Source: Prevotella sp. (GTDB lineage Bacteria > Bacteroidota > Bacteroidia > Bacteroidales > Bacteroidaceae). Taken from it: a stretch of 61,837 nucleotides of DNA. The notes beneath the pieces were generated by a model, which ran no database searches, was not told the DNA's origin, and was given only the letters and a program-made list of their open reading frames with translations. This document shows, one piece after another, positions 7,485 through 16,261 of the stretch (position 1 is its first letter; each line of letters starts with the position of its first letter). Where the stretch lies: NCBI GenBank assembly GCA_020026195.1, contig JAHHQW010000006.1, positions 1 to 61,837 on the forward strand. Direction: 5' to 3'. A program made the translations under genes and the position numbers.

Positions 7485-8711
7485 ATGTATAATAAAACAT
7501 ACAATACACTCTTAGGACTTTCACTATTTGTTATAACATCTGTGTCAGTATCGCTGTTTACAAGTTGTAACGATAATGAAGAGACCTATCCGAGGAAATA
7601 CATTGAGCAGAGAATTGTGTTCGCATCACCTGTTGTTGATGGAATATCAAGAGGTGCGGCCATTACAGACACAGAGCAGGGACAAGAATATTCTGAAGGA
7701 GAAACATTCAGAGTGTATGCTGCTTATTATGCTCCGGGCAGCAAAAGTTTTTCATGGAGCAAAAATTCCGAATATAATCCTACGGAGGGAGCGGTAGTAA
7801 GTTATTCAGACGAATATAGAATCTGGGATACTCCGGAACCTCATATGTGGAAAAAAGGTAAGGTCTATGCCTTTAAGGGATATTCGCCTGCAAACATTAA
7901 CGACGGACAGACCGTTGCCGGATATGATACCGAGAGCAATGGCGGACTGACGATAAAGAATTTCAGAATTCCTGAAATGGGCAGCCAGTACGACCTTATG
8001 TATATTCCTGCGATGTACGATGTAGAAGGACCAGAACTCGATATACCTAACAAGATATCTCATTATAACGGAGTTAATCTGGTTTTCAAACACGCATTGT
8101 CGTCAGTACATTTTAAGGTATGCGTAAACCCCAGTTATCTCAGAAGAATGACTGTGGCACAGGCAGCCGAGGAGGCAGCACGCTATAAGATACAGAGCAT
8201 CACGCTCTCAGGATTGAACAATGAAGCTGACTTCAATGAAAATTCTACGGCAGAATATAACGGAAGTACAGGAAAATGGTCTTATGTAGGATGTGCAGAA
8301 GACTCAGGTATAGAAATGTGGAGCAACTGGAAGTTTGATGCCGATGCTGCATACGAATTCGTTACCGACGAAATAAAAGAAATCCCGTATATGAGAGGCG
8401 GTACAGTGAGCGAAGCTGCAAGGAGCATCAGAGAACTGAACCCCTCGAATCACATAGCGTTCATGATACCTCAGAAATTAGACGCCCGTGCGTCTATCAC
8501 GGTGAAATGGACATATGCAGACAAAGAAAATAAGCTGAACGAGAATACAAGTGTGATATATCTTAACGATTCTACAAAGAACGACGTGGTGTCTTCACGT
8601 TGGGAGATGGGCAAGAGATATACCTATACAATAGCACTTGCTAAGGATCGTATATTCGTAAAACCATCAGCTGGTAAAATATCAGGAAGTAAAAATGTAG
8701 AAATCGAGTAA
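7485..8711 (+). CDS. Fimbrillin family protein (second subunit)
   Basis: A 408-residue lipoprotein precursor from the ATG at 7485. GTG 7479 and ATG 7482 are in frame, but AAAGG at 7475-7479 spaces best to 7485. The lipobox Cys is residue 28 and the candidate processing Arg is 56 (GISRGA). It shares HALSSVHFKVC, the NHIAFMIPQ block and KRYTYTIAL with its neighbours. It is closest to the next gene: both have a PSYL...EAAR(Y/F)KIQ insertion that the major subunit lacks. Codon use is less biased than in the major subunit gene, so it is probably a minor or alternative subunit. Confidence 0.82.
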   Translation: MYNKTYNTLLGLSLFVITSVSVSLFTSCNDNEETYPRKYIEQRIVFASPVVDGISRGAAITDTEQGQEYSEGETFRVYAAYYAPGSKSFSWSKNSEYNPTEGAVVSYSDEYRIWDTPEPHMWKKGKVYAFKGYSPANINDGQTVAGYDTESNGGLTIKNFRIPEMGSQYDLMYIPAMYDVEGPELDIPNKISHYNGVNLVFKHALSSVHFKVCVNPSYLRRMTVAQAAEEAARYKIQSITLSGLNNEADFNENSTAEYNGSTGKWSYVGCAEDSGIEMWSNWKFDADAAYEFVTDEIKEIPYMRGGTVSEAARSIRELNPSNHIAFMIPQKLDARASITVKWTYADKENKLNENTSVIYLNDSTKNDVVSSRWEMGKRYTYTIALAKDRIFVKPSAGKISGSKNVEIE

Positions 8712-8721
8712 TATACATGAT

Positions 8722-9906
8722 ATGAAAACTAAAAAGTCAGACATAATATTTAAAAACTGTCTTATGATGGTTGCAATGTCGGTGTCGCTGCTTTTCACGG
8801 GCTGTGACAGTGATGATAGTGTTTCGTCTCCGATACGACATAAGATAACATTCACAGCACCTGTAATAAGCGGTATCACTCGTAATTTGCCAGAATTTGA
8901 ACAGAATACTCCATATTCTAAAAATGAGACTTTCAGAGTATTCGGTTTCAAATACAGTAATCTCAGTCTTGGCGACAATCTTCTTCCTTTCGAGCCTGAA
9001 TATAGTCCGAATGGAGAGGAGGCAAAGTATAAGGCCGAATATAACGGATGGGACACAGACATTACTCACTACTGGGAGCCTTCAAAGAAATATGCCTTCA
9101 GAGCTTATTCGCCTGCAAATATTCCAGGAGCAAAGTACGATGAAACAGACGCAACAAAATGTCTCAGCATTATAGATTACACAATGCCGAACATTGGCGA
9201 ACAGTACGACATAATGTTTGCGGAAACTTCATGTGATATCGTTTCGCCTACACCGAAAAGACCGGAGAATAACAATGCTCATTACGACGGTGTGAACATG
9301 AAGTTCAGACATGCTTTGTCTTCTGTTCATTTCAAGGTGTGCATAAATCCCAGTTATCTGAGCGGAATGAAAGATGCTGCTAAGGCAAAAGAAGCAGCAA
9401 GGTTCAAAATTCAGCAGATAATTGTTTATGATGTTATGAACAAAGGTTCGTTCTACGAAGGTGCTGTTCTTAAGAAAGTAGACAAGGGCAGTTTTGTAGG
9501 ACTTGAATATAATAAGGTAGAAAATCCTCGCTGGGACACTGATATCAACAGCAAGGCAAATTACGATTTCCTTAACTCTGAAATAGCACAGATTCCTTAC
9601 GAGGGAGCAAAGGATGTCAAGGTAATAGACAATGCCAATCATTTTGCTTTCATGATTCCCCAGCAGCTCTCACCAGATGCAAGAATTGTTATAAAGTGGA
9701 CTTATGAAGGTGACCTGATAGATCATCCTATAGAGTATGGTACACGCACATTGTATCTGAATAACAGCAGCAGGAACAATGTAATATCAGATAAGTGGGA
9801 AATCGGAAAACGTTATATCTATACATTGGCTTTAACTAAGGACAATATATATGTAACGCCGTCGGTTGACGACTTTATCGATAATCCAGAGATAATAGTA
9901 GAATAA
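8722..9906 (+). CDS. Fimbrillin family protein (third subunit)
   Basis: A 394-residue lipoprotein precursor with lipobox Cys 28 (LFTGC) and candidate processing site GITRN at Arg 54. It follows the previous gene by 10 bases and is its closest relative, sharing the segment after PSYL, the RHALSSVHFKVC block and the KRY-YTLAL end. It ends in SVDDFIDNPEIIVE, a short hydrophobic terminal strand as expected for a polymerising pilin. Most likely a minor shaft or adapter subunit that arose by tandem duplication. Confidence 0.82.
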   Translation: MKTKKSDIIFKNCLMMVAMSVSLLFTGCDSDDSVSSPIRHKITFTAPVISGITRNLPEFEQNTPYSKNETFRVFGFKYSNLSLGDNLLPFEPEYSPNGEEAKYKAEYNGWDTDITHYWEPSKKYAFRAYSPANIPGAKYDETDATKCLSIIDYTMPNIGEQYDIMFAETSCDIVSPTPKRPENNNAHYDGVNMKFRHALSSVHFKVCINPSYLSGMKDAAKAKEAARFKIQQIIVYDVMNKGSFYEGAVLKKVDKGSFVGLEYNKVENPRWDTDINSKANYDFLNSEIAQIPYEGAKDVKVIDNANHFAFMIPQQLSPDARIVIKWTYEGDLIDHPIEYGTRTLYLNNSSRNNVISDKWEIGKRYIYTLALTKDNIYVTPSVDDFIDNPEIIVE

Positions 9907-9928
9907 TAAATCCTTTAAGAAAATACTG

Positions 9929-11122
9929 ATGAAAAAATATTTGTCGAATATATTGTTACTCGTTACTGCCGCACTGATTACTTCGTGCAGCAGCGATGAC
10001 ATGAGCAATGAACAAAGTTCAGAGCCTGTTCCTGCCGGCTCTATAGGTTTCAGTCTCAACTTTTCAGAATCAAGAGCATTCGTAAACGAGGCAAGTCTGA
10101 AAAGTCTTTGCAGTCCTGCCAACAGAGTCGTACCGGGTTCGGCTGGCGACAAGTCAGAACGTGTAGGAATTATAGCCGACTTGAAATTTAAGAACGGTGA
10201 GCAGGACCTTAATCGTTATTTGGAGCATACGATGGCATTTTTCGATAATCAGGGCCTTGCAGATAACAGGGCATGGCATTATTTTGAACATTCTGCCAAT
10301 AATTCGCAAATTCCTGTATGCGACAATAAAAAGTGGATTGCCGGTACAAAGATGGTGTGCTGTGCGTTCTATCCCGAAAAAATGCTGAGAGAAAAAGACT
10401 GGGTTAAAGATCTTACCACTGCTGAAAATTTCCAGCTGACATACAGAACAAAGGAATCTCAGCAGGACGTGCTCGCCGGATATAATATTGTAGACTCTGA
10501 CGACAGAATAGGAAAGGACGGTCCTCTGCCCGGAGGCAATACCGTACCTATTAACATGCAGCATTGTCTTTCTGCAATAAAATTCCAGTTCTATAGAGAA
10601 AAAGGTGACTTTAACGAACAGCTCGAACTCACTGGATTCTGTCTTGAGACTAAAAAAGACGAGCAGTCTGCAAGTACTCACAAGTTTGCCAATGAAGGTA
10701 CTATACAGTATCAGTATGTAACCACCGACGGTATCATTCAGCCGAAGTGGGTTGTTGGTGAAACTAACGATCTTGTACATTATATGTGGAAACATAACGG
10801 TATGTTAATCGGAGAGGAGAAAAACAATAATATGGCAACGGCTTATACGGCAGCAGGTGCTACCGAAGGTGCTAATTATTGTACCAATGACGGTTACCTC
10901 TTTGTAATACCGCAGAACATACCAAAGGATTTGTATTTTTGCTTTACAACATCTAATGGCGCAAAGGTAAGTAAAAAGCTTGTTGTTGAAGGAGCACCGC
11001 AAAAATGGGAATCCAACAATCGTTATGTCTACACCATTAAATTGTCTAAAGCTACAATTACATGGGAAGTAGATGTCATGCCTTGGGAAAATTTTGATTC
11101 TAATACGAGTATAGACTTTTAA
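9929..11122 (+). CDS. Divergent fimbrillin-like lipoprotein (accessory subunit)
   Basis: A 397-residue lipoprotein precursor: lipobox ITSC with Cys 20, then a Ser/Asp-rich linker and an Arg at 49 (SESRAF) in the expected processing position. The body is only weakly similar to the three fimbrillins before it, but keeps the general plan: QHCLSAIKFQFY in place of the HALSSVHFK block, and NRYVYTIKLSKATI before the C-terminal VMPWENFDS tail. Probably an accessory or tip-proximal subunit comparable to FimC/D or Mfa3/4 in role. It follows its neighbour by 22 bases and is in the same operon. Confidence 0.75.
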   Translation: MKKYLSNILLLVTAALITSCSSDDMSNEQSSEPVPAGSIGFSLNFSESRAFVNEASLKSLCSPANRVVPGSAGDKSERVGIIADLKFKNGEQDLNRYLEHTMAFFDNQGLADNRAWHYFEHSANNSQIPVCDNKKWIAGTKMVCCAFYPEKMLREKDWVKDLTTAENFQLTYRTKESQQDVLAGYNIVDSDDRIGKDGPLPGGNTVPINMQHCLSAIKFQFYREKGDFNEQLELTGFCLETKKDEQSASTHKFANEGTIQYQYVTTDGIIQPKWVVGETNDLVHYMWKHNGMLIGEEKNNNMATAYTAAGATEGANYCTNDGYLFVIPQNIPKDLYFCFTTSNGAKVSKKLVVEGAPQKWESNNRYVYTIKLSKATITWEVDVMPWENFDSNTSIDF

Positions 11123-11134
11123 AACTAACGATTA

Positions 11135-12754
11135 ATGAAAAATATTTATAATATTATATTGTTACTTCTTACAGCGGGGATTTTATACAGCTGTGATGAT
11201 GAAATGAAAGAAGGTACTCTGTCTGATGACTCTTCTATGTTTGTCACCATATCTGCTCCGCAGTTTTCAGGAACACGAAGCAGTGACGGCATCACTATGC
11301 CGGCAGACACTAAATCGCAGCTTTCTGACGGATGGGCTTTTAATAGTTTGGCTGTTTTTGTTACGTATAACTCAAATGGTCAGGAAACAGTGGCTGCTTA
11401 CAGAAATTTTGAACTTGATACACAGACAGGACCAGCCGCTACATCTGTAACGTTGGACCTCGCAAACGGTGTAACTACAGGTAAATGGATTTCGGCTTCT
11501 AACGGTAATGTAAATGTAACATTAGCAAAAAGTTATGGTTTTAACAAACTTGTGATTGGTGACTATAAGATTTATGCTGTAGCCAATTATAATACGAATA
11601 GTGATATAAGTAATATAATAAAAGCTGCAAATAATTCACTCGATGAAGCTAATCTCGGCGCACAGTTAAAATCTTTAAAGCAAAAGAGTGTAAGGACATC
11701 TGGATCAGATGGTATGTGTGATGCCGGTAAGCCAATGATATTATCATTAGTTGATAATGAATATATCCAGCCTGGCCAGAATGTTCTTATTTCAAGTTTC
11801 AAGCGAACATACACTCGTATCAAAGTTACGATGCGCAATGAAAGTTTAAATTATACAATGCGTATAAATAATCTTGATCTTGGAAAGATTTCACAAACAA
11901 CGATTCCTTTGTTCGAAAGTCAAGGTGCTTTGAACAATGCTAATGCGACACCTGTGATAACATCAGCAGTCGCCAAAAAACCTTTCACACAAGGTCTGTT
12001 GCTCGAAGAAAATACACCTAACAAACAAAATGAAGTAGTAGTATTCGATGGATATGTTCTTGAAAATGCTATGTCTAAAGGTTATAAATTTAATATAGAT
12101 CTGTCTGCTGAACCATTAGGTGAAAAAAGCTACTATAATGATCAAGATTATAGCTACATGACAGATGGCGGATGGTTCGTTATATATTGTAATGATAATA
12201 ATAAAGTATTGTATAATAACAATGGTACTATAGAGTGGAGACCGATGCCAAATAAAGCTGAACTAAACGGACCTGATAATAAAAATTATTTTTGGGTGTT
12301 TGAGAGCAACGATACATCTGGAAAAGGTGCATTAAAGTCTGTAGGTGCAAATAATTATGTACAACAAGCATCAAATAATAGTACTATAGTTTTTGGAAAC
12401 CGTTACAATTATTTCAGTACAAGTGATTATAGAATAAGATGTAAAGTAAAAAGGTCTACTTACGAATTGGATAGTAATTTAAAATGGGTGAAATATGGTT
12501 GGAGTTCTTATGGAGATAATTTTACATTCAAGCATATTACTTTTGGTTATCCTAATTCAGCTGGTGCTAAGACAAAACATGCTACAATAGACTTTACTAA
12601 ATTAGTAAATAAAAAGCCAGTAAAAGTTACAGAGATACGAAGAAATGAGTTTTATCATATATTCATAAATACAAGACATAACGATAAGACAGGAACATTC
12701 GAATTTAAGGTAGACCCTTGGAACGAAGGTGGAGGAAGTATAACGTTTGATTAA
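11135..12754 (+). CDS. Large fimbrial subunit with an unusual internal segment
   Basis: A 539-residue lipoprotein precursor (lipobox LYSC, Cys 20; candidate processing Arg 48 in GTRSS). Residues 36-330 follow a fimbrillin-like plan. Residues about 341-440 look like an insertion: Asn-, Tyr- and Trp-rich, with YFWVFES and ALKSVGANNYVQ, a pattern reminiscent of carbohydrate-binding beta-trefoil repeats. The C-terminal FEFKVDPWNEGGGSITFD ends like other subunits. The DNA for the insertion is visibly more AT-rich than flanking subunit genes. Its position, second to last before the tip gene, suggests an adapter or adhesin; binding activity is speculation. Confidence 0.65.
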   Translation: MKNIYNIILLLLTAGILYSCDDEMKEGTLSDDSSMFVTISAPQFSGTRSSDGITMPADTKSQLSDGWAFNSLAVFVTYNSNGQETVAAYRNFELDTQTGPAATSVTLDLANGVTTGKWISASNGNVNVTLAKSYGFNKLVIGDYKIYAVANYNTNSDISNIIKAANNSLDEANLGAQLKSLKQKSVRTSGSDGMCDAGKPMILSLVDNEYIQPGQNVLISSFKRTYTRIKVTMRNESLNYTMRINNLDLGKISQTTIPLFESQGALNNANATPVITSAVAKKPFTQGLLLEENTPNKQNEVVVFDGYVLENAMSKGYKFNIDLSAEPLGEKSYYNDQDYSYMTDGGWFVIYCNDNNKVLYNNNGTIEWRPMPNKAELNGPDNKNYFWVFESNDTSGKGALKSVGANNYVQQASNNSTIVFGNRYNYFSTSDYRIRCKVKRSTYELDSNLKWVKYGWSSYGDNFTFKHITFGYPNSAGAKTKHATIDFTKLVNKKPVKVTEIRRNEFYHIFINTRHNDKTGTFEFKVDPWNEGGGSITFD

Positions 12755-12756
12755 TT

Positions 12757-15700
12757 ATGATTGACATGAAATATACATACAGATTTAAAAGCATCTTCAT
12801 GATGCTTGTCGTACTAATGGTAGCATCATCTTGTACCGATGATATGTCAGAATATACGTCTGAAGAATGTGTCGTTGGTAAGCCGGTGCTTGCTGAAATG
12901 GATTTTGGAGATAACAGTTACGAAGATATAGGTTTCTCTACGCGTTCTACTCAGGATGGTGAGTACGAACACGTCGTTACCAACTTTTATGTACTGCTGT
13001 TTAACTCTACTACAGGCGAGAAGGTATATGGTAAATATTTTGATATAAAAAATAAGCATAGAGATGTTAATGGTGTTAATAACGCTACGTCTGAGGCTTG
13101 GTATGTAGAACCTGCTGTATTTGGCGGTAGAGGAGAGAATGGTTACAAAACACTGAAAACACCTTCACATGGCAAGGTAAAGATGGTGGTGCCTACGGGC
13201 GGACCATATAATATGTATGTTTTTGCAAACATTGAAGCTCAATATCTTCAGTTGTCTGCTGCTGTTTTTGATGGATTCAGAAAAGAATCAGATCTTACAA
13301 ACTTTACATTGCGTTTTACCGGAAACCCGATGTTCAGAACCGGCATGATTATGATGGGTAAGGAAACAGTAAAAATCAATCCTAATGGATCTATCGTAAA
13401 CAGTGCCAAAAATACATCCTTTAGTTATGCAAATAATACAGCTTTCAGTTTAGGACGACTTGATGCAAAGATAGAGGTCAGAATACATATAGATCCTACA
13501 AAGTTCGATCCTAATGTAAATAGTGAGCTAAGGGAGTTCATTCCTGATACATGGGAGGTAGTAAATGTACCAAGAACATGTAAACTTATTTCAGGTACGG
13601 AGACAAGCGTACAGCCTGAGGGTACTTCTGTTTCTGATTATTATTTCAATACAATTCCGCTAAACTTTGAGAGCGCAGAAGAATTGATGCTGCCGGGTAG
13701 TGATAAACCTGTCAACAATCATATATTCTCTTTCTATATGTTTGAGAATAAGCAGAATGCAAAGAATATGATTGCAAAATCGGATACTGCGTTCTTTGCA
13801 CGTGACTTACGTATCAAGGATCCTAAAACAGGTGCCTACGCTGCAACAAGCGGAGATATGTGGGTTAATGCAAATCAGTGGAGTACTTATTTGAAGATTT
13901 CTGGTAAGCTGGAGATGAAGTATAAGGATGCAAACATAACTACCAACAAACCACAGACTCTTTTTGCTGATGTAGTATATTATGTTCATCTTGGTGACTT
14001 TGGCAAAGATATTAATGATTATACTATCAAACGTAACACTCGTTATACTTACAACATTTCTATCGTTGATGTTAATAAGATTATAGTCGAGGTGGAAACA
14101 TCGCAGCCTGGAAAGAATTTCTGGGAGCCGCAGTCTGGTGCTACCGGTGACGTGGTTATAGCTAAAGAGAAGGTTGCTGTGTTTGATGCACACTACGGAC
14201 AGACTGTTTTCCGTTTCTTCCCCGAATATGTAGAAAAAGGACTTTCATGGTTTGTTGACACTCCGTTCTCACATGAGAGCGCACCAGAAAATGTTGTTCT
14301 TGATAATATTGACTATAAATGGGTAAAGTTCTTCAGAAATATTATTAAACCCGGAGACACAAGTAATCCGAATGAGCATTATTCTGTTCTTAACAGATGG
14401 TATCCGGGTGATGCTTATCAGCCTGCATCTGGAAAGAGAGGTGACAGACTTATGTATGTAAACGAACTTGTTGAATATTTGAAAGAACAGGCAGATATAT
14501 ATAATAATAACAAGAAAAAATATCCTAACGATTTTAATAGATGGGGCGAAGGTACCTGCTTTAGAAAACAGAATGTACAAGTCTTAAATAATAATGGTAC
14601 AGAAAAGACTGTACAGAAGTGGGCTGTATATTTTACGGCTTTCGTAGATGAGTATTATTACGAAAAATGTCCTGTACTCGGAGACAGACCGCTGCCTTTA
14701 TGGACAAACTTCGTTAACGACTGTGGTGACCGTTCTTTACACATCCTTTGCGATAACCTTGTAAGTAAAGATGGTGAGAGTTCGCGTACTAACAGTGTTT
14801 CTACTATACGTCAGAGACCTATTCAGACTCCGTACACCACAGATCGTACATATCTGCAAGATAACTCTACGGGATGGGGATGTGAAACTGTTGATGAATC
14901 AGGATTTGATTTTGCCACTGGTGAATATGGATTATTGTGGGAGAATGGATCACCGTCTCTTAATACAAATAATGATAACCTTAATGGTGAAAATGGAAGA
15001 TATAATACAATCCATTCATTTATAGGGGGAACAGGCTATTCATGGAGAAATTATTTTGATATATCTGGTGATCCTTCAGATCCTCTTACATGGGAGCTTC
15101 CAGAAAGTTACGACCCCTCGGGTAATAATGCTTCAGGCTGTCTTCCTCATAATGTACATTGGCTGAAAAATGATAAACGAAATCTACGATATTCGTTCCT
15201 TCTTAGAAATCGTGACAATAATGGCAATGGTAAAATAGATGATAATGAGATAAAATGGTATGTCGCTTCTATAAAACAACTTGCGGAACTATACATCGGT
15301 GGTCGTGGAATTTCTGGTGAAGCTCAGTTGTATCCTGATAAGATTTCAAGATATACGAAAGCAGATGTATATACGGGTGGAATTTTCAAAGATTGTCAGA
15401 AATGGCGTCACCATGTTATAAGCAGTACTGTAAAAAGTAATTTACCTCAATTGTTATGGGCAGAAGAAGGACTTTCAATCAGTGATAATCTTAATGAATG
15501 GGAAAAGGTGGCATCGAGATCAATACGCTGTATAAGGAATCTCGGAGTATCTGATATTAATGCTTTACCCGAACCATTGCTGAAGGTAGATAAAACAAAT
15601 AGAACTATTGATGCAAGCCGTGTCAATATGAAATCTTTGCGTGGAGGTACGGAATTAGACCCTAACCTTACAAGTCTTGGAACTACAAATGAAAATGAAC

Positions 15701-16116
15701 AGTTTGCACTGATACCTTTTGGTTTTGAGGCACTGCCAGTTTCTTATGGTTACAATTATGACGAAACAGGAGGATATGGAGAGTATCCGTATGATAAATT
15801 GAAATATATTTTGGATAATGGTAAGACTCTTAGTTTCCCGTATCCGGTAGATAGAAATGGTAACAGGTTAGAAGGTAACTGGCGTCTTCCTAATATACGA
15901 GAGTTAGCTATTCTTTCGTTATACAATTTGCTTGATGCTAATAATTATTATACACCGTTTACCTACTATTCACACGGATATCACGGAAATAAAAATGATC
16001 AAAATAAAAACGGTATATATACAAGATCATGGTATGCAAAGAATGGTTATATTTCACTTCAGAGCGGTAAAGAAACATTTAATTTCGTCTTTGTACGTGA
16101 TTGGAATCCAAGATAA
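12757..16116 (+). CDS. Probable fimbrial tip adhesin (DUF4906-type) with EF-hand-like loop
   Basis: A 1119-residue lipoprotein precursor (Cys 26 in ASSC; a second in-frame ATG at 12766 would give a more compact signal peptide). The first half carries the fimbrillin-like tip plan, including Arg 63 in FSTRST and an FSFYMFEN block typical of DUF4906 proteins. Residues 820-831, DNNGNGKIDDNE, match a canonical EF-hand calcium loop (acidic or Asn at 1, 3, 5, Gly 6, Ile 8, Glu 12). The C-terminus, from NWRLPNIREL at 1041 to FVFVRDWNPR, resembles C-type-lectin-like domains of the DUF1566 kind. Size, last position in the operon and a non-pilin C-terminus all point to the tip adhesin. Confidence 0.72.
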   Translation: MIDMKYTYRFKSIFMMLVVLMVASSCTDDMSEYTSEECVVGKPVLAEMDFGDNSYEDIGFSTRSTQDGEYEHVVTNFYVLLFNSTTGEKVYGKYFDIKNKHRDVNGVNNATSEAWYVEPAVFGGRGENGYKTLKTPSHGKVKMVVPTGGPYNMYVFANIEAQYLQLSAAVFDGFRKESDLTNFTLRFTGNPMFRTGMIMMGKETVKINPNGSIVNSAKNTSFSYANNTAFSLGRLDAKIEVRIHIDPTKFDPNVNSELREFIPDTWEVVNVPRTCKLISGTETSVQPEGTSVSDYYFNTIPLNFESAEELMLPGSDKPVNNHIFSFYMFENKQNAKNMIAKSDTAFFARDLRIKDPKTGAYAATSGDMWVNANQWSTYLKISGKLEMKYKDANITTNKPQTLFADVVYYVHLGDFGKDINDYTIKRNTRYTYNISIVDVNKIIVEVETSQPGKNFWEPQSGATGDVVIAKEKVAVFDAHYGQTVFRFFPEYVEKGLSWFVDTPFSHESAPENVVLDNIDYKWVKFFRNIIKPGDTSNPNEHYSVLNRWYPGDAYQPASGKRGDRLMYVNELVEYLKEQADIYNNNKKKYPNDFNRWGEGTCFRKQNVQVLNNNGTEKTVQKWAVYFTAFVDEYYYEKCPVLGDRPLPLWTNFVNDCGDRSLHILCDNLVSKDGESSRTNSVSTIRQRPIQTPYTTDRTYLQDNSTGWGCETVDESGFDFATGEYGLLWENGSPSLNTNNDNLNGENGRYNTIHSFIGGTGYSWRNYFDISGDPSDPLTWELPESYDPSGNNASGCLPHNVHWLKNDKRNLRYSFLLRNRDNNGNGKIDDNEIKWYVASIKQLAELYIGGRGISGEAQLYPDKISRYTKADVYTGGIFKDCQKWRHHVISSTVKSNLPQLLWAEEGLSISDNLNEWEKVASRSIRCIRNLGVSDINALPEPLLKVDKTNRTIDASRVNMKSLRGGTELDPNLTSLGTTNENEQFALIPFGFEALPVSYGYNYDETGGYGEYPYDKLKYILDNGKTLSFPYPVDRNGNRLEGNWRLPNIRELAILSLYNLLDANNYYTPFTYYSHGYHGNKNDQNKNGIYTRSWYAKNGYISLQSGKETFNFVFVRDWNPR

Positions 16117-16143
16117 TTAATATTAACATCATATATAGAGTAT

Positions 16144-16185
16144 AGTAAAAGTCCTCGTAAGGTATGCCTTACGAGGACTTTTACT
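16144..16185. terminator. Bidirectional terminator between fimbrial operon and mfd
   Basis: A 19-bp perfect stem (16144-16162 with 16167-16185) with a TATG loop. The lower stem is AGTAAAA/TTTTACT, so either strand has U residues at the 3' side. It lies between the convergent tip gene and mfd and serves both. Confidence 0.85.
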
Positions 16186-16261
16186 GTTATTACACATTTC
16201 AAAAAAATGTATGTTTTTATTTCTAAGCTAAACTGTATCTGTGTAAGATTAGCATTGTCGT

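Noticed and set aside
10154..10795. A 213-codon minus-strand frame inside the fourth fimbrial subunit gene
   Set aside because: Cys- and Phe-rich shadow translation of a gene with a lipobox and operon context.
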